From positions 41,068,927-41,132,926 of the forward strand of contig CM055101.1 of the NCBI GenBank assembly GCA_029204225.1: a stretch of DNA of 64,000 nt, given 5' to 3'. A program made the position numbers and the translations under genes. Below, piece by piece: positions 34,060-45,684 of the stretch; the first letter of the stretch is position 1, and each line of letters begins with the position of its first letter. The notes beneath the pieces were generated by a model, which saw only the letters and a program-made list of their open reading frames with translations, did no database searches and was not told the origin of the DNA. This DNA comes from Diphasiastrum complanatum (lineage: Eukaryota > Streptophyta > Lycopodiopsida > Lycopodiales > Lycopodiaceae).

Positions 34060-36254
34060 TTTTAAAGTACATTTTCTAAAGAATTTTCACTGATGCCTCT
34101 CAATTCGGAACTTGACATATTCTTAACACTCGTTTTCAGCTGATGAAGTGGAAAACCCGTCTTCTTCATCAGAGTCAACTGACATATCTTCCTCAGAATC
34201 TGCGTCTAATGTTGACAAAAAACCTTGTAAATTAGCTTTTCTTTGTTGATGACGAGGATGATGGTTTTTTCAGTAATCCACGTCGTTCTTTCAATATAGA
34301 TATAGTTGACTTTTGTAGATGATTGGTCATTGTTAATTCAAAATTAAATGCCAAAACATACATCCAGTAGATTCAAATCGTCGACTGGCAATCTCTTTCT
34401 CTTGCCCTTTGGATCTACTTGCAACAGTTCGAATTCGTACCTTCCCAAAGAAGCATTCGATGAAGTGGTGCGCAACCAATGGACTTGTAGTACTTTTGTT
34501 TGATTGTTATTTTGAAACCAAGTACTTTGGCAATCCAAAATGGATGTCCTTCATTGTTTTCTGAAGCTAGAAGTGCAACAAGGCTTCCATTTGGATTTCA
34601 TTCAAATTACCGCGCCTCATTTCATTTTTGCAGCTTTTACACTTTGCCTATTCTTCCTTGAGCCCACATAAATTTCACGTTCCTCACCTTGCACAAGCTA
34701 CAAGAAATCATTATCTCGAGGAAGATCTGAAGGTTAAAAGTCCATCCACCAAAGCTAATCAAAGTCATCAAAAAAATGATAAGCTGCTTGAATACTTGAT
34801 TCCAAAAAATTGTATAAGGCAAATAGATCAATCTCACGATGTTCTCTTTGCGTCTTTTGTTCTTCTAACAAGGACTTCAAGAGAGACAAAAATCGAACTC
34901 CTTCAAGAGGTAGCCATGAAACTGAATTTGAAAATAGTTTGCCCCATAATAATATAATGCCCGATTCGTTACATTTGATTTTAAACTGGTGTTGAAAGCT
35001 AATATCATTAATATTAGCTACGCATCGTTCTGTTTCGTTGGACGCTTAACATAATCATGAAATCATATGTGTGTTTGATTAATGGCATGTTTGGCTTTGG
35101 CACATACAACTCCTCGACAATGCTTTGAAGCACTGGTAAAGAAAATGCTTTCTTGTGTCTTAACCTCTTAGAATAGCCACTAAACATTTGATCAATTTGA
35201 TCGTGGGTATGTCCTACCAATAAAAATCCTATTTTTACTTTTTTGAAAAAAAATTTCTCCACTAGCATGGACAAGTATGCCGAAACAATTTGGTTTTTAT
35301 TTTCTCTAGCAGTATTGTCAAGCTGCAAATAAAGTATTTCCGAAATATTTTCACCAAATTCGCAAATTATCTTATATACAATGGTGATCGTCAAATTTGG
35401 ATCATTTCGAACATTGGGATAATTAAAAAAGACCTTGGACTCCAAAGTGCCATTAAACACAAGTGCTCCAACGAGATGAACATGAATCAAATCTGCCTCG
35501 TTCAAATTTTTGGGCACTCTGACAAAATGAGACAACATTGTTTTCTTCTGATACATGCCATCAATAACAAGGCCCAGATCTTTTTGTGGACATTCCAAAC
35601 ATTTCTTTCGATGCTGGCCAACTTTTGTCTTTCAACTATTTGTTGATATCTGTGTAGTTGAAGGGATTTTGCAGCATCCACTGAAAATACAATGATTCAC
35701 TTATTTAATGGAATAAAGATCATACCATAATAATATTAAAAAATATTGCAACTTAATTTTTTTCAAAACAAAAAGTATTAAAATGAATGACAAATTTGAT
35801 TAATATTTACCTTTCTCATCATTGGTCTTTGCAAGTTGTTTTGCAGACTTTAACAACTCACAAGTGGAGCATAAAAATCTCTTTTCCAAATTCTAAGAAA
35901 ATATGAGTAACTCAAATAGGAAACATTTTTTGTTTTGGCAAACTCTTTGTACATCAATTTTTTTTCTGATTTTGTAAAATTATCCGGCAAGTGAATATAT
36001 AAGGAATTAGGCAATTTCTCTCCATGCACATCTATGAAATGCTTTAGCCAAGCAGTTGCATTTAAAGCATCTGGAGTAACAGTTCGACTCTGTAAGGATC
36101 CTCGTAATGTTGGGTCTTTATGAAGTCGTGCATGCATTCGTTGAAGCCGTGAGTTTCCGATTGCGTGAACTGCTTTGTAAGCTTTGCGACAAACCTCCAT
36201 AGCATTTAAAAAATATGAAAAAGAGTTTTTGTCCGGCCTCACTATTGCACACAA
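34060..36254 (-). pseudogene. Broken multi-exon gene with DNT...GHTH motifs (DUF7869-like, DDE-type suspect)
   Basis: Minus strand, N-terminus lost at the telomere-like tract. From 36254: EVCRKAYKAVHAIGNSRLQRM and TLRGSLQSRTVTPDALNA. A frameshift near 35880 leads to LCSTCELLKSAKQLAKT (CxxC). A clean 130-bp intron (35681-35810; GTAAAT...TTTCAG) is spliced in phase to VDAAKSLQLHRYQQIVERQ. After another shift: DLGLVIDGMYQKKT, VRNDPNLTITIV, LYLQLDNTARENKN, GFLLVGHTHDQIDQMFS (35014-35598). Further pieces follow: HPFWIAKVL (about 34525) and VHWLRTTSS...RYEFELLQVD (34344-34500). Asp in DGM, Asp in LDNT and His/Asp in GHTHDQID are spaced like an RNase H-fold catalytic triad. From memory this matches the widespread DUF7869 family; transposase-like activity is inference. 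Several frameshifts: not functional. Confidence 0.7.
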
Positions 36255-36289
36255 ATAGTAATTTCTCTCATCCTTACTAGAGTAAGGAG

Positions 36290-37035
36290 ATTGAGGTTTA
36301 GAATTTAGGGTTGAAGATAAGATGTTTAGAAATTAGGATTAAGAATTAGGGGTCTTGAATTTAGGGTAAGGGATCTAGGAAAAGGAGTTGAAACCTAGGA
36401 AATGGGGTTGAGGGTACAGGGCTTGGGATTTACAATAAGGAGTTTGGGGTTTATGATTTAGGATGAGGACTTTGGATTCTGGGGTTTAGAGTTTAGGATA
36501 AGAATTCTGGGGTTTGGGCTCTAGGTTTTAGGATAAGGAATATAGGGAAAGGAGTTCAGTGTAAGGGGCTTGAGATCTAGAGTAAGGAGTTTAAGGTTTA
36601 GAGTCTAGGGTAAGGAGCATGGAATTTAGAGTTTAACATTTTGAATAATATATTTAGGATTTAGGGTTTAGGTTCTAGGGTCTGGAGTCTAGGATTCATG
36701 GTAAGGGATCCAAGAAAAAGGGTTTAGGGTAAGTGGCTTGGAATTTAAGATAAGGATTTTGGAATAAGGGATTTGAGATTTAGGGTTTCAGTAAGGGATA
36801 TAGAAACAAGAGTTTAGAGTAAGGCATTTGGAAATCTATAGTAAGGGTAATGAGTTTGGGGTTAGAGTTGGGGTAAGGGTAAGGGTTAGGATAAGGGATC
36901 TAGGAAAAGGCATTTAGGATAAGGGGTAAGGGATTTAGGATTTAGGGTTTAGGGTAAGGGATTCAAGATTTATAGTTTAGAGTTAGAGGGTCTAGTGTTT
37001 AAGAGGTTTGGAATTTAGGGTGAGGGATTTTGGGT
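36290..37035 (+). repeat. Degenerate telomere-like (TTTAGGG) tract, about 750 bp
   Basis: Continuous imperfect repeats of TTTAGGG, TTTAGGGTAAGGG and related words (for example ATTTAGGGTTTAGGGT near 36660 and 36930). Units vary in length and base. This is an interstitial array of the plant telomere word that has drifted, not an active chromosome end. It abuts the truncated N-terminus of the GHTH-motif gene. Confidence 0.9.
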
Positions 37036-38093
37036 TATGTGATATACCTAGATGTATTAATCAATGATATTGAAATAAACTCCTAACTATCAAAATTTAG
37101 AATAATAATCTTAGTGATATGCTAGCCACTTAATTTGGTAATGATTTGTATATTGTTTTCTAATTTGTGCTTGATCTATTGTTTTAGCTATAGGTTTGGC
37201 ATCATGGACAAGTGCAAATGGCAAGTTCACATTCTTCTTCAGCAAAGAACAAATTGGATCAAAGACCTAGTTCAATCAGGGAATAGCATGCCCATGTACA
37301 CAATGCAAATATGCATTACGATGAGAATGAAACATTACCATACCACATGTTTGCATGTATGGATATATTGAGAAAAAAGCATTGTAAGTTCTTGAAGTTG
37401 ATTTATCGGTGAGTATTCATACCTCACATTCAATGTTCTCAATGCTTATAATTACCACTATATTTTTTTGATGTTTTTGTCAATGCTAGCTTATGAATAG
37501 AAACTTATGTTTGATGTAGATCTTGATCATCGTGCAATATATGTATATGATTGAACTTTTTTACTTGTAGGATGATGACGTGCATTCACATGACTATTGA
37601 AGACTTCAATCGGATGAAGCTATGTAATCTACAAGACTTAGACATGCAAGTGCACAAGCACCACCATTGATCCCCCATGTACATGTTCAATTGCTCCAAG
37701 CGGTCTCACAAGAAGATACATTAAACAAAGATATGCCACGTGAGATACATGATCAGGAAGGTGGCATGGTTGACATGATAAATGCATTCTTCATGAACCC
37801 ACCCATTGATGGATGAAGAAGTAATAATGCAGGGCTTGGCTTTGTGCAACCAAACCACGTAACCAACTAAAAACTGGGAGTCAAACCCCATTTCAGCTTT
37901 ACCCCCGAGCCACAATAATTGAATACACAAGAGGACAGGATCCTAGCAACTCGAAATAGAAAAATAGGTGAGGAGTAGGTTGAGTTTCGATAGGTATATA
38001 TAAGCATCTGGGGCCTAGGAATATTTCCTATAGGATCCCAATTCTTATCCAAATGATTTTGATTTCCTTGACATTCATTTAGAGCCATCAAAC
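37036..38093. other. No gene recognised
   Basis: Short frames only. KLDQRPSSIRECPC-like text near 37240-37300 faintly recalls the CPCxxC entry motif of CACTA transposon proteins, but nothing supports it. The right edge is the copia target site CAAAC (38089-38093). Confidence 0.4.
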
Positions 38094-38367
38094 AGTTAGA
38101 ATTAAAGTAGAATCACTGTGCTATTGTACTGTGGGTCCTATCAGTCGATAAAGATCAGTTGGCCTCGCCACAAGGCAAGTCGACGGGACACACGTCCCGC
38201 CAACGGCAACCTGGGTCATGCATGGGTTGCCTGAGTGAACAACTATATGTACAGTGGAATTTCATTTTGAGAAATACAGTTGCTATGTGAGCTTGCTGTG
38301 GAGAGTGTTTTCTGTCTGTGTTACTGTGTAGCATGATCTGTGCTCCTGTTTGAAGCAAATTCTAAGT
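38094..38367 (+). repeat. 5' LTR (274 bp) with AGTTAG...CTAAGT ends
   Basis: It matches the minus-strand LTR at 1-145. The last roughly 95 bp recur at 41608-41706. The primer site follows without a gap. Confidence 0.92.
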
Positions 38368-39647
38368 TGGTATCAGAGCCGTTCAGGGAGTGTACACAGT
38401 ACAATGACGCCGTTGAAGAGAGCTTCGGGAGAACAATCTTTTGAGAGTTTGGGGCTTACGGCGGGTTGAAGACGGAAAGAAAAGCACCCGGGTGCAAAGA
38501 GTTTAGCACACAAAAGCTTGGTGAGCTTGAGACTGTGTGAGGATTCAGAGACAAGAGTTGTCGGCTGAATCAGAACCTCAGCAAATGGAATTGTGAAATT
38601 CTGAAGGAAGGCTACTTGGTGTTTGCAGTCAATGTGCATTCAATTGGACACCGTTTGACAAACAGATTGAAGCAACACACTCCTAGCAGTAGGGTGACCT
38701 CAGAGGAAGAGGATAGGCCTGTTAGAAAACTGTGAATAGGAAGCCAAGATCAGTTTTTTGAGAAAAACCCTGACCTAGGGTTTGAAAGTTCAAAAACATG
38801 GATTTCTCTCCATTCTGAATCATTTTGGAAGCTGTGAAATTTCAGAGGAGGGTGCCCTAACAATGCAAATCAGATCTGAGAAGGCCGTGGCTGGCCGTGG
38901 AAGCGTAAGGGTGCTAGATCAAATCTCTGAGGGCAGCCATATCTAAAACTTTGGAGAAAAGGGAGAAGAAGAGCTCGTAGAGCTCGCGTGCGACCAGTGC
39001 AAGGGAAACCGTAGCATCTCCAGGTGTGTAGCGGCTGCAGGGCTCTACTATTAGTGTGTGGATGCGGCTAAGACTGTTGGATAGAGTATGATCAAGATCG
39101 ACGGTCGAGATCGCGCTACTCAGGATGAGTACCCACCGTCGGATCAAAATCGACCATTTGATGAAATCTGAAGGGTCCTTGAAGAAGGCTAAGAGATTTT
39201 GAAACAAATTTAGTCCTTCAACTTCGATAAAAAATTTCACATTGAAAGTTGAGTTGGGTCCCAAGTTCATGAAAGGTGAAGTTTCTTCACTCTGAAGAAA
39301 CAGTTCAAAAACTAGAAAAGTCCCTATTTTTGGGTCTTTTATTCGTTTTGAACCAAACGAAAGGCTATAACCTCCAAACGAAGGGCACTCGGACTATACC
39401 TGCAAGTACGGTACAGCAAAACAGAGTGATTGCAGCAAAGAAAGTGTTCGTAGTGCGCCAAAAGTGATTTCACCATTCTATTGGGCACGTAGTTGGGAGT
39501 TGACGACTGAGTGCATTTCGGAAGGCGACGCCGATTTGGCTTTCAATTTGGTGAAAAAGCGGCGAGTGGCCTGGTAAGGAAAAAAGTGCAGGTCATTATT
39601 TTCGACTTCTGACATCACAGTTGGCCTCGACATACTGCTTTTAGCCT

Positions 39648-40771
39648 ATGACAGAAGTTTCAAGCAGTTTTGAGATGACAAACATGGGAGAGTCCATTTT
39701 GAGTGAAAGTAGCAAATTGGACGGGGTTTTCAACTATGCCGTGTGGAAATTCAAAATGAAAAACATACTGATGGAGAAAGATGTGTCCATGTCATCACAA
39801 GAGAAGACAGAAGGCCGCCAAATGAAGCGGACATCAAAGCGTTCAACAAGAAGATGAGAAAAGCTTTGACCTTCATTAACTTGTCAGTGAAGGATCACAT
39901 CATTACCCATATTTGTGATGCTGTTACATCCAGAAAGGCATGGGATGTGCGAAAGGAGCAATTCGAGACGTCAAATCCGTCAAGAATCATGTTTCTGAAG
40001 TCAAAGTTGAATAGTGCCCGAATAGAACAAGGAGAGCACATTCAGACGTACATGACCAAAATCAAGACAATGAGGGATGAACTGCATTCTATTGGTGAGC
40101 GCATACGTGATGTGGAGCTGGTGCATAATGCATTGTGTGGCATTGCAGAACCCTATCAGATGTTTGTGAGTGGAATAGTATCAAGAGAAAGATTGCCAAC
40201 CTTTGACAAACTCATAGGAATCTTGATGTAGGAAGAGCAACGATGAGAAATGGTGAAAGCTAGACGTCAAAATACTGACGATCAGGCACTTGCGCCACGC
40301 CAAAAGCAAGGCAAAGGCAAGGGCAAGAGAAAGTCTAAGCAGCAGTTTGCCAAGACTCAGGAGGATGAGGGATCTTCCAGTAAGACCAAGAAGAAAGACA
40401 AGTGCTTCCATTGTGGTAAAAAGGGCCATTGGAAGAGTGCCTGTCAAAAATTCCTGGCGGAACAAGGCAAAGGGAAACCAAAGCAAGCAGGTAACCTTGT
40501 CGATGAGCATGAGATTGAAGACTCTAGCATCTTCATATCTGCATTGTCATCTAATCAAGATGATCAAGCGTGGTATATTGACTCGGGAGCCACAAGACAC
40601 ATGACTGGTAACAAGAATTGGTTCAGTTACTTGAAAGTGTTGGATAATGGAACAACCGTTTCACAAGCAAATGGTAATGTGTGCAAGATCAAGGGGATAG
40701 GTACCATTTCAATCCAACTACCTGATGGCAAAAGCGAGATGATCAGGGAGGTACTTTACGTACTAGGTTGA
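39648..40771 (+). pseudogene. Copia gag and protease of the 38.1-41.7 kb element
   Basis: Gag begins ESILSESSKLDGVFNYAVWK, shifts frame near 39790, and continues as INLSVKDHIITHICDAV, SIGERIRDVELVHNAL and SRERLPTFDKLIG. TAG and TGA stops follow at about 40230-40247. The same frame then gives the knuckle CFHCGKKGHWKSAC (about 40405-40445) and protease active site WYIDSGATRHMTGN (about 40573-40614). It ends at 40771, where the pre-integrase zinc region has been deleted. Confidence 0.9.
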
Positions 40772-41607
40772 AAAAAAATCTAGGTGGTGTTGCAAGGGCA
40801 AAGAACATCGTGGATTTGATCCACACAGATTTATGCGGGCCTATGAGGACTATGTCCTTAGGTAAAGTCTTCTATTTCATGACCTTTATTGATGATAGGT
40901 CACGTAAGACGTGGATTTACTTCTTGAAGAAGAAATCGGATGCATTTGAAAATTTCAAGAGCTTCAATGTATTGGTCGAAAATCAGGCAGGTAGGAAGAT
41001 CAAGCTCTAAGATCAGATAGTGGAGGTGAGTACAAGTCTAATGACTTCAATGATCTTTGTGATCAATGTGGGATCAAAAGACAATTTAGCAAGCTCATAC
41101 TCCTGCTCTCAATGGTGTAGCTGAGCGCAAGAATCATACGATTGTGGAAAGTGCCAGATCTATGCTAGATGAGATGAAACTACCAAAAGATTTTTGGTCA
41201 GAAGCATGCAGTTCGACAGTCTATCTTCAAAATAGAAGTCCTACAATTGCCATACCAAAGATAACACCTGAGGAGGCAGTTACGAAGAAGAAGCCAAAGG
41301 TGAACCACTTGTGAATCTTTGGATGTAAGGCCTTTCTACACATTCCTAAGGAAGAGAGACGTAAACTTGATGTGAAAGCTATCAAGTGTATATTCCTAGG
41401 ATGTGATGATCGTGTGAAGAGCTATAGATGTTTTGATCCAGTGGAAAACAAAATCCATGTAAGACGTGATGTCATCTTTGATGAATCCAAAATGTATGAA
41501 GACGAGGATGCTGAGAAGATAGACACATCCAGTGGAAAAGATAGTATAGTGAGGATACCTCCTGATGATGATCCATTTATTGACTTTCCAAGTGATGAAC
41601 ATGAGGT
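40772..41607 (+). pseudogene. Copia integrase remnant of the 38.1-41.7 kb element
   Basis: IVDLIHTDLCGPMRTMSLGK and FIDDRSRKTWIYFLKKKSDAF (first catalytic Asp region), then a frameshift near 41010. RTPELNGVAERKN-type sequence is legible near 41100-41130. IFLGCDDRVKSYRCFDP and HVRRDVIFDES follow in the last open frame (41372-41629), which runs directly into the truncated LTR. No RT. Confidence 0.88.
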
Positions 41608-41706
41608 GAGAAATATAGTTGCTATGTGAGCTTGTTGTGGAGAGTGTTTTCTGTCTGTGTTATTGTGTAGCAAGATCTGTGTTCCTGTTCGAAGCAAATT
41701 CTAAGT

Positions 41707-43250
41707 CAAACACCATGCACTAACTCCACATGTACCGATGGGTATGTTGGGCCCTCACAAGTTTATTAATTACCTTTCCGGCCTAGTCCGGAACCTCTCT
41801 TGAGCTACTTTTGTCCTCAAAAGTAGAATCTATAAAAATTCTTCTTTATGCTTTCAACTCTTTCCCACAAATTATCATGCTCAATGCATGCTTTCCAACA
41901 GATCAAACACTTAGAGATAGAATGATTTGTTAATTGTGTATCTCTGGTTCTAAGTATTTTTTTTTGGTCCCTAAGGCATAGTAAGTGATAAGTCTTTCAA
42001 ATGGATAAGATTCGTATCTGACCAACTGTATCACCTTCATGTGAACTTATATTTCAACATTAAATGAAACACTGGACGGAGCAGTAGATTTGTCTTGAAG
42101 ATGAAAGGTGTAAGCTAAAGAACCAATTTTTTTTATAATATGAAATCATCCACAATATCTAGTAGATAACTTATAATGCTTTTTGGTATGCATAGTCCTA
42201 GAATCTTTTAAAAGCTTTAGTTTCCAAGTCTAGGTTCTGCACAAGACGAAAATTAATGAAATTATGAGTTGAACCACTATCCACTTCTTGAATTTTAACT
42301 ATGCCTTTCAAATGAAATGTCAATTCATTAGGCAAGAAAGTCGTAGTATTGAAGGAATATTCACATAATCTATCAGATTAATTTTCAATTTTAGATTTTT
42401 TTGCTTGGCATCTCAATCACTTGACAACTTTTTTCCTCTTTGGACAAAATTCATAACATTTTCAGACTTATTGCGAATAAAGCAAAGATTCGCCTTCTTA
42501 GTCTTTTTCGGGGATATTTTTTTTTTTTGCTTATCTTCTAATGCCATTTGATGAAATTTCGTCAAAATATTTAACTTGAGCTTTTGTGATCCATTCGACA
42601 TCATTGAAAGTCTAAAGCACATTTTTCTTGCATTTGGTTTGATAATCAGCTAACAAACCCATGATGAACTGCTAAAGAGCTAGTTTTGAATCAAACGATG
42701 GAACTTTGTTTCATAAATCCATGAAATCTTGGAGGTAAGAGTCCAAACTCTTCATTCCCATTTTGCAAATAATGATTTTTTGATAGTAATATGAATTGTC
42801 CACAACCACAAACAATTTTCTGTAAAATTTTCATGATTTTTTCTCACATAGTGGTTTTGGTTGCAAATTACGACACCATGACAAAGCCTTATCACAAAAA
42901 AACAGAACCACATTCTCAATTTTTTTTTTCTTTAGGAATTCTGTGTAGGCTAAACTAATTGGTCCACTTGGTCAACCAATCATCTACAACCTCAAGCTTC
43001 TTCTAATTTTTCTACTCCGAATATGATTCAAGCTAAAATCCCAAATTTAGTGTGGATAAGGTTAATAAAACTTTTATTTGTTGGCCAACATAGGAACCAT
43101 TCCCTCAAGACTTGCATTATGCTCGACCATTATTGATTACGTCAAACAAGAAATTGTTTCAATTAGTTGATAGATCTTGAAAGCCTCAACCAAAAGTAAA
43201 AATAACTATGACCTAACCAACCAACTAATTACATCTCAATATGGAATGGA
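41707..43250 (-). pseudogene. Ty3/gypsy gag-protease relic
   Basis: Minus strand. A knuckle-like segment ANLCFIRNKSENVMNF follows a Lys-rich stretch (42413-42622). Further along, KIQEVDSGSTHNFINFRLVQNL (about 42255-42320) is the gypsy protease active-site block (DSGSTHNFI). Many frameshifts and stops. LTRs and pol were not found. Limits approximate. Confidence 0.65.
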
Positions 43251-43308
43251 CTTGTGGCGATGTGTAGCCATGGTCTTTGGGTGTGACTTGGGTCTAGTGG
43301 GAGAGGAC

Positions 43309-44100
43309 TCAAAAAATATGATGTGATCTTTTTTTGGGATGAGGGACAACTACAGTATCATCTTCAACGTTTTCAGAGGCTGGCTTTGTGACCTGAGTAG
43401 TGGTAGAAGCAGGCTTGTGAGGTCCGATAGATACACCTTTTGAACTCCGTAATGAGTAGACCGGATCTTTCCCCTCAACAATAGTAGCTAGCACCATTTT
43501 TAAGCATTGCTTCATGCTCTGGACAGAAACAAAAAATAAGTTTAAAATATAATGAGTAAAGGCATTTGTATTGGCCATGCTCTCAACACATGACAACTCA
43601 ATTTACAAAAAGGTTTTCCACTTAGAAGGTCATGGAATTTTATATTTAGGTAACCACAATGCTAAGCATGAAACACTTGTAAACATACATGAATAAAAAT
43701 AGGTTCTATAATTACACACCAAAGTAATTAGAGCTTTATCAAAATAAGTTTTGATGGCCTCGTCTTGGCAAAGTCGAATCTTTATCATAGTCTCATTCAT
43801 AATGAAAATAGAATGAGACTTATCCGTCTCCTTTACAAGCATGTCCACAAAACCTTCTTCCTCATTCTCATCTGGTTAATCAGCAAGCAATTTTTCTTGA
43901 ATTTTGAACTGTGAGTCTCCCTTGCCAGGGTTCTCAGCTAAATGAATAAAAAGCTCAGACAGCTTTGTGTTGTTGACCCCTGTGGTGAAGTAGTACATGA
44001 ATTTTTTCTTATCCTTCAGTGGAATATCTTGAGGTTTATCCGAAATTCTAAAAGAAATTCTCAACATTTTGAAGATTATCATAGACAATTGAGAATCTGC
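43309..44100 (-). pseudogene. Unrecognised gene, possibly two exons, one in-frame stop
   Basis: From 44088 downwards one frame reads ISFRISDKPQDIPLKDKKKF, has TAA at 43876-43878, and continues open as PDENEEEGFVDMLVKETDK to about 43690. A second open frame (43309-43596) starts around LSCVESMANTNAFTHYIL after TTGAG, a possible splice acceptor. It ends in a basic tail (PHPKKRSHHIF). I do not recognise it. It points away from the palindrome cluster at 44.3-44.7 kb and is divergent from the ORF at 44.83 kb. Confidence 0.4.
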
Positions 44101-44320
44101 AGAGAGATAAAGTTTTTAGAAAAATTTCAAACATTACCTTAATGAAAATACTGAAAACTTTAAATAGACAAACTGTGTTTGTGAAAAATCTCTAAAAATT
44201 ATAACTAAAATTTGCAATTTTTGAAAACTTTAATTATAAATTTAGCACATTTTCTTACTAAACGTCTCAAAAGTTTCACTTTTCACAGACTGAGCCTTGT
44301 AAAACGGGAGAAATACGAGT

Positions 44321-44692
44321 AACGACCTATACTGAGCATGGGTTGTGTTCGGATCCTGAGTGACAACCTATGCTCAACATAGGAAGTCGGCGTGATGTTT
44401 CTCTTCTTACCACCTATTGACCTTTGCTGAGCATAAGTTGCATCTCTGGTCCTCTTCTAACCTATGCTCAGCATAGGTCATCATTCACGTCCTCTAGTCC
44501 CACCTATGCTCAACATAAGATATCTTCGCATGCTGCTTGCTAACCTATGCTCAGTCCCACCTATGCTTAGCATAGAATGTCTTCGCATGCTGCTTGCAAA
44601 CCTATGCTGAGCATAGGTTAGCAATCAAGTTTGTGGAGCACATTTAGTTTTATGTGTCAACTGTTTTAACGGGTCTATGCTTAGCATAAGTA
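44321..44692. repeat. Cluster of eight palindromes, consensus ACCTATGCTNAGCATAGGT
   Basis: Copies start at about 44325, 44366, 44419, 44460, 44511, 44559, 44600 and 44673, with a half copy at 44543. The best are perfect or nearly perfect inverted repeats; others differ by one to three bases. Spacing is irregular (about 40-75 bp). Spacer words such as CTTCGCATGCTGCTTGC recur (44524, 44581). Confidence 0.95.
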
Positions 44693-44827
44693 TATAGTTA
44701 GAATTTTTTTTAAGGTTACGATATCAAGTAGTTCTACCTCCTCTATTCCAGTAGTTGTAATTCAGTACGTTGCAACAAGTGCATCATTTTCATCTGATAT
44801 TCCCAATTAAAGCTTTTTTTTTATAAA

Positions 44828-45417
44828 GTGACTCCTGATTCTCAACATGTTTCCATAAATGATGTGACATCATCATCATTTACCTGTTCATCTTTTGAAA
44901 TTCCTCACACAAGTACTTTTCAAGAAATGACACCTGTAACTCAACTTTGTGTCAAATCTTTCGACCTCGTCCTCCTCTTCAGATACAGGCTCTGCACAAT
45001 TAGAACATTGTTCTTTTGAACAAGTTGAATCATTGAGTGATGAGTCAAAAGCTTCAATTCACTCAGCTATTGATTCTAGTAAATCAACAGATCCGCGTAA
45101 GTTTGTTGATCTGCGACGTTCAAGCTTTTCTCATGTTCGTAGAAGACCTTCTCAAAGTGATGTTTGTCGTGTTAAATCTAAAAGGGCTATATTTATTGAA
45201 AATTTATAGCCTTATGAGGGTCCAGAACATCCTGAGGTTGGAGCCAGAATTTCGAGTCATGAAATTCCAACACCTTCTCAACCAGTTCAAGCACGTACTA
45301 GTGTCACAAGTTCAATTTATAGATCGGACTCCAAACAAAAAGAAAAATACAAGAGAGACTTGAGATCTTCACCTAATTTAACGAATTGTAAAAAACAGTT
45401 GATTACAAAATTTTGAG
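44828..45417 (+). pseudogene. Ser-rich ORF of unknown function, frameshift and one stop
   Basis: TPDSQHVSINDVTSSSFTCS (44828-44950) shifts by one base into LSTSSSSSDTGSAQLEHCSF. That frame runs to TAG at 45207-45209, then continues open (PYEGPEHPEVGARISSHEIP) to TGA at 45414. Low-complexity serine, polar, with a basic centre (RRSSFSHVRRRPSQS). Not recognised. Divergent from the ORF at 43.3-44.1 kb, with the palindromes between. Confidence 0.4.
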
Positions 45418-45519
45418 ATTCGAAAGATACGAAATATTATTTGCTACTCATCCTGTTGTTTGCAAAAACTGAGTATCAAAGAAATTGAAAAATTAAGATC
45501 AAACTTCTTTTTACGAAGA

Positions 45520-45684
45520 ACTCTAAACCCCAAACTCCTTTCTCTAAATCCCAAGTCCCTTATTCTAAACCCCTTGCCCTAGACCCCAAACCCTAAATCC
45601 AAAACCCCTAACTTCTTATCCAAAATCCTAAAATTTTGAAACCCCAAAACACTTACCCTAAACCCTAGATTCCAAGCCTCTTAT
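45520..45684 (+). repeat. Telomere-like CCCTAAA tract, left part
   Basis: Degenerate repeats of CCCTAAACCC type. The copia element at 45685 splits it from 50360-50445. The word is in the opposite orientation to the 36.3-37.0 kb tract. Confidence 0.8.

Larger units (their letters stand above)
38094..41706 (+). mobile_element. Internally deleted Ty1/copia element with 5-bp target duplications
   Basis: 5' LTR 38094-38367, primer site TGGTATCAGAGCC 38368-38380, gag-pol 39648-41607, and a truncated 3' LTR from about 41608 to 41706. CAAAC flanks both ends (38089-38093, 41707-41711). The LTR starts AGTTAG and ends CTAAGT, not TG...CA. The deletion removed RT, RNase H, the polypurine tract and the first roughly 170 bp of the 3' LTR. 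Since both target copies are present, the loss happened after insertion. Confidence 0.93.

Noticed and set aside
36290-37035. A true chromosome end
   Set aside because: The repeats are heavily degenerate and coding or transposon DNA continues on both sides.
37190-37380. CACTA-type transposase entry domain (CPCxxC)
   Set aside because: Only a few residues match, in changing frames, and no CACTA termini or further domains were found.
43309-44100. Homology between this ORF (ANTNAFTHYI) and the 25.4-26.0 kb ORF (ANTDAFTYVS)
   Set aside because: The similarity is about ten residues with no wider alignment, so it may be chance.
44321-44692. CRISPR array
   Set aside because: The repeats are palindromes with irregular, partly repeated spacers in a plant nuclear genome; no cas genes.
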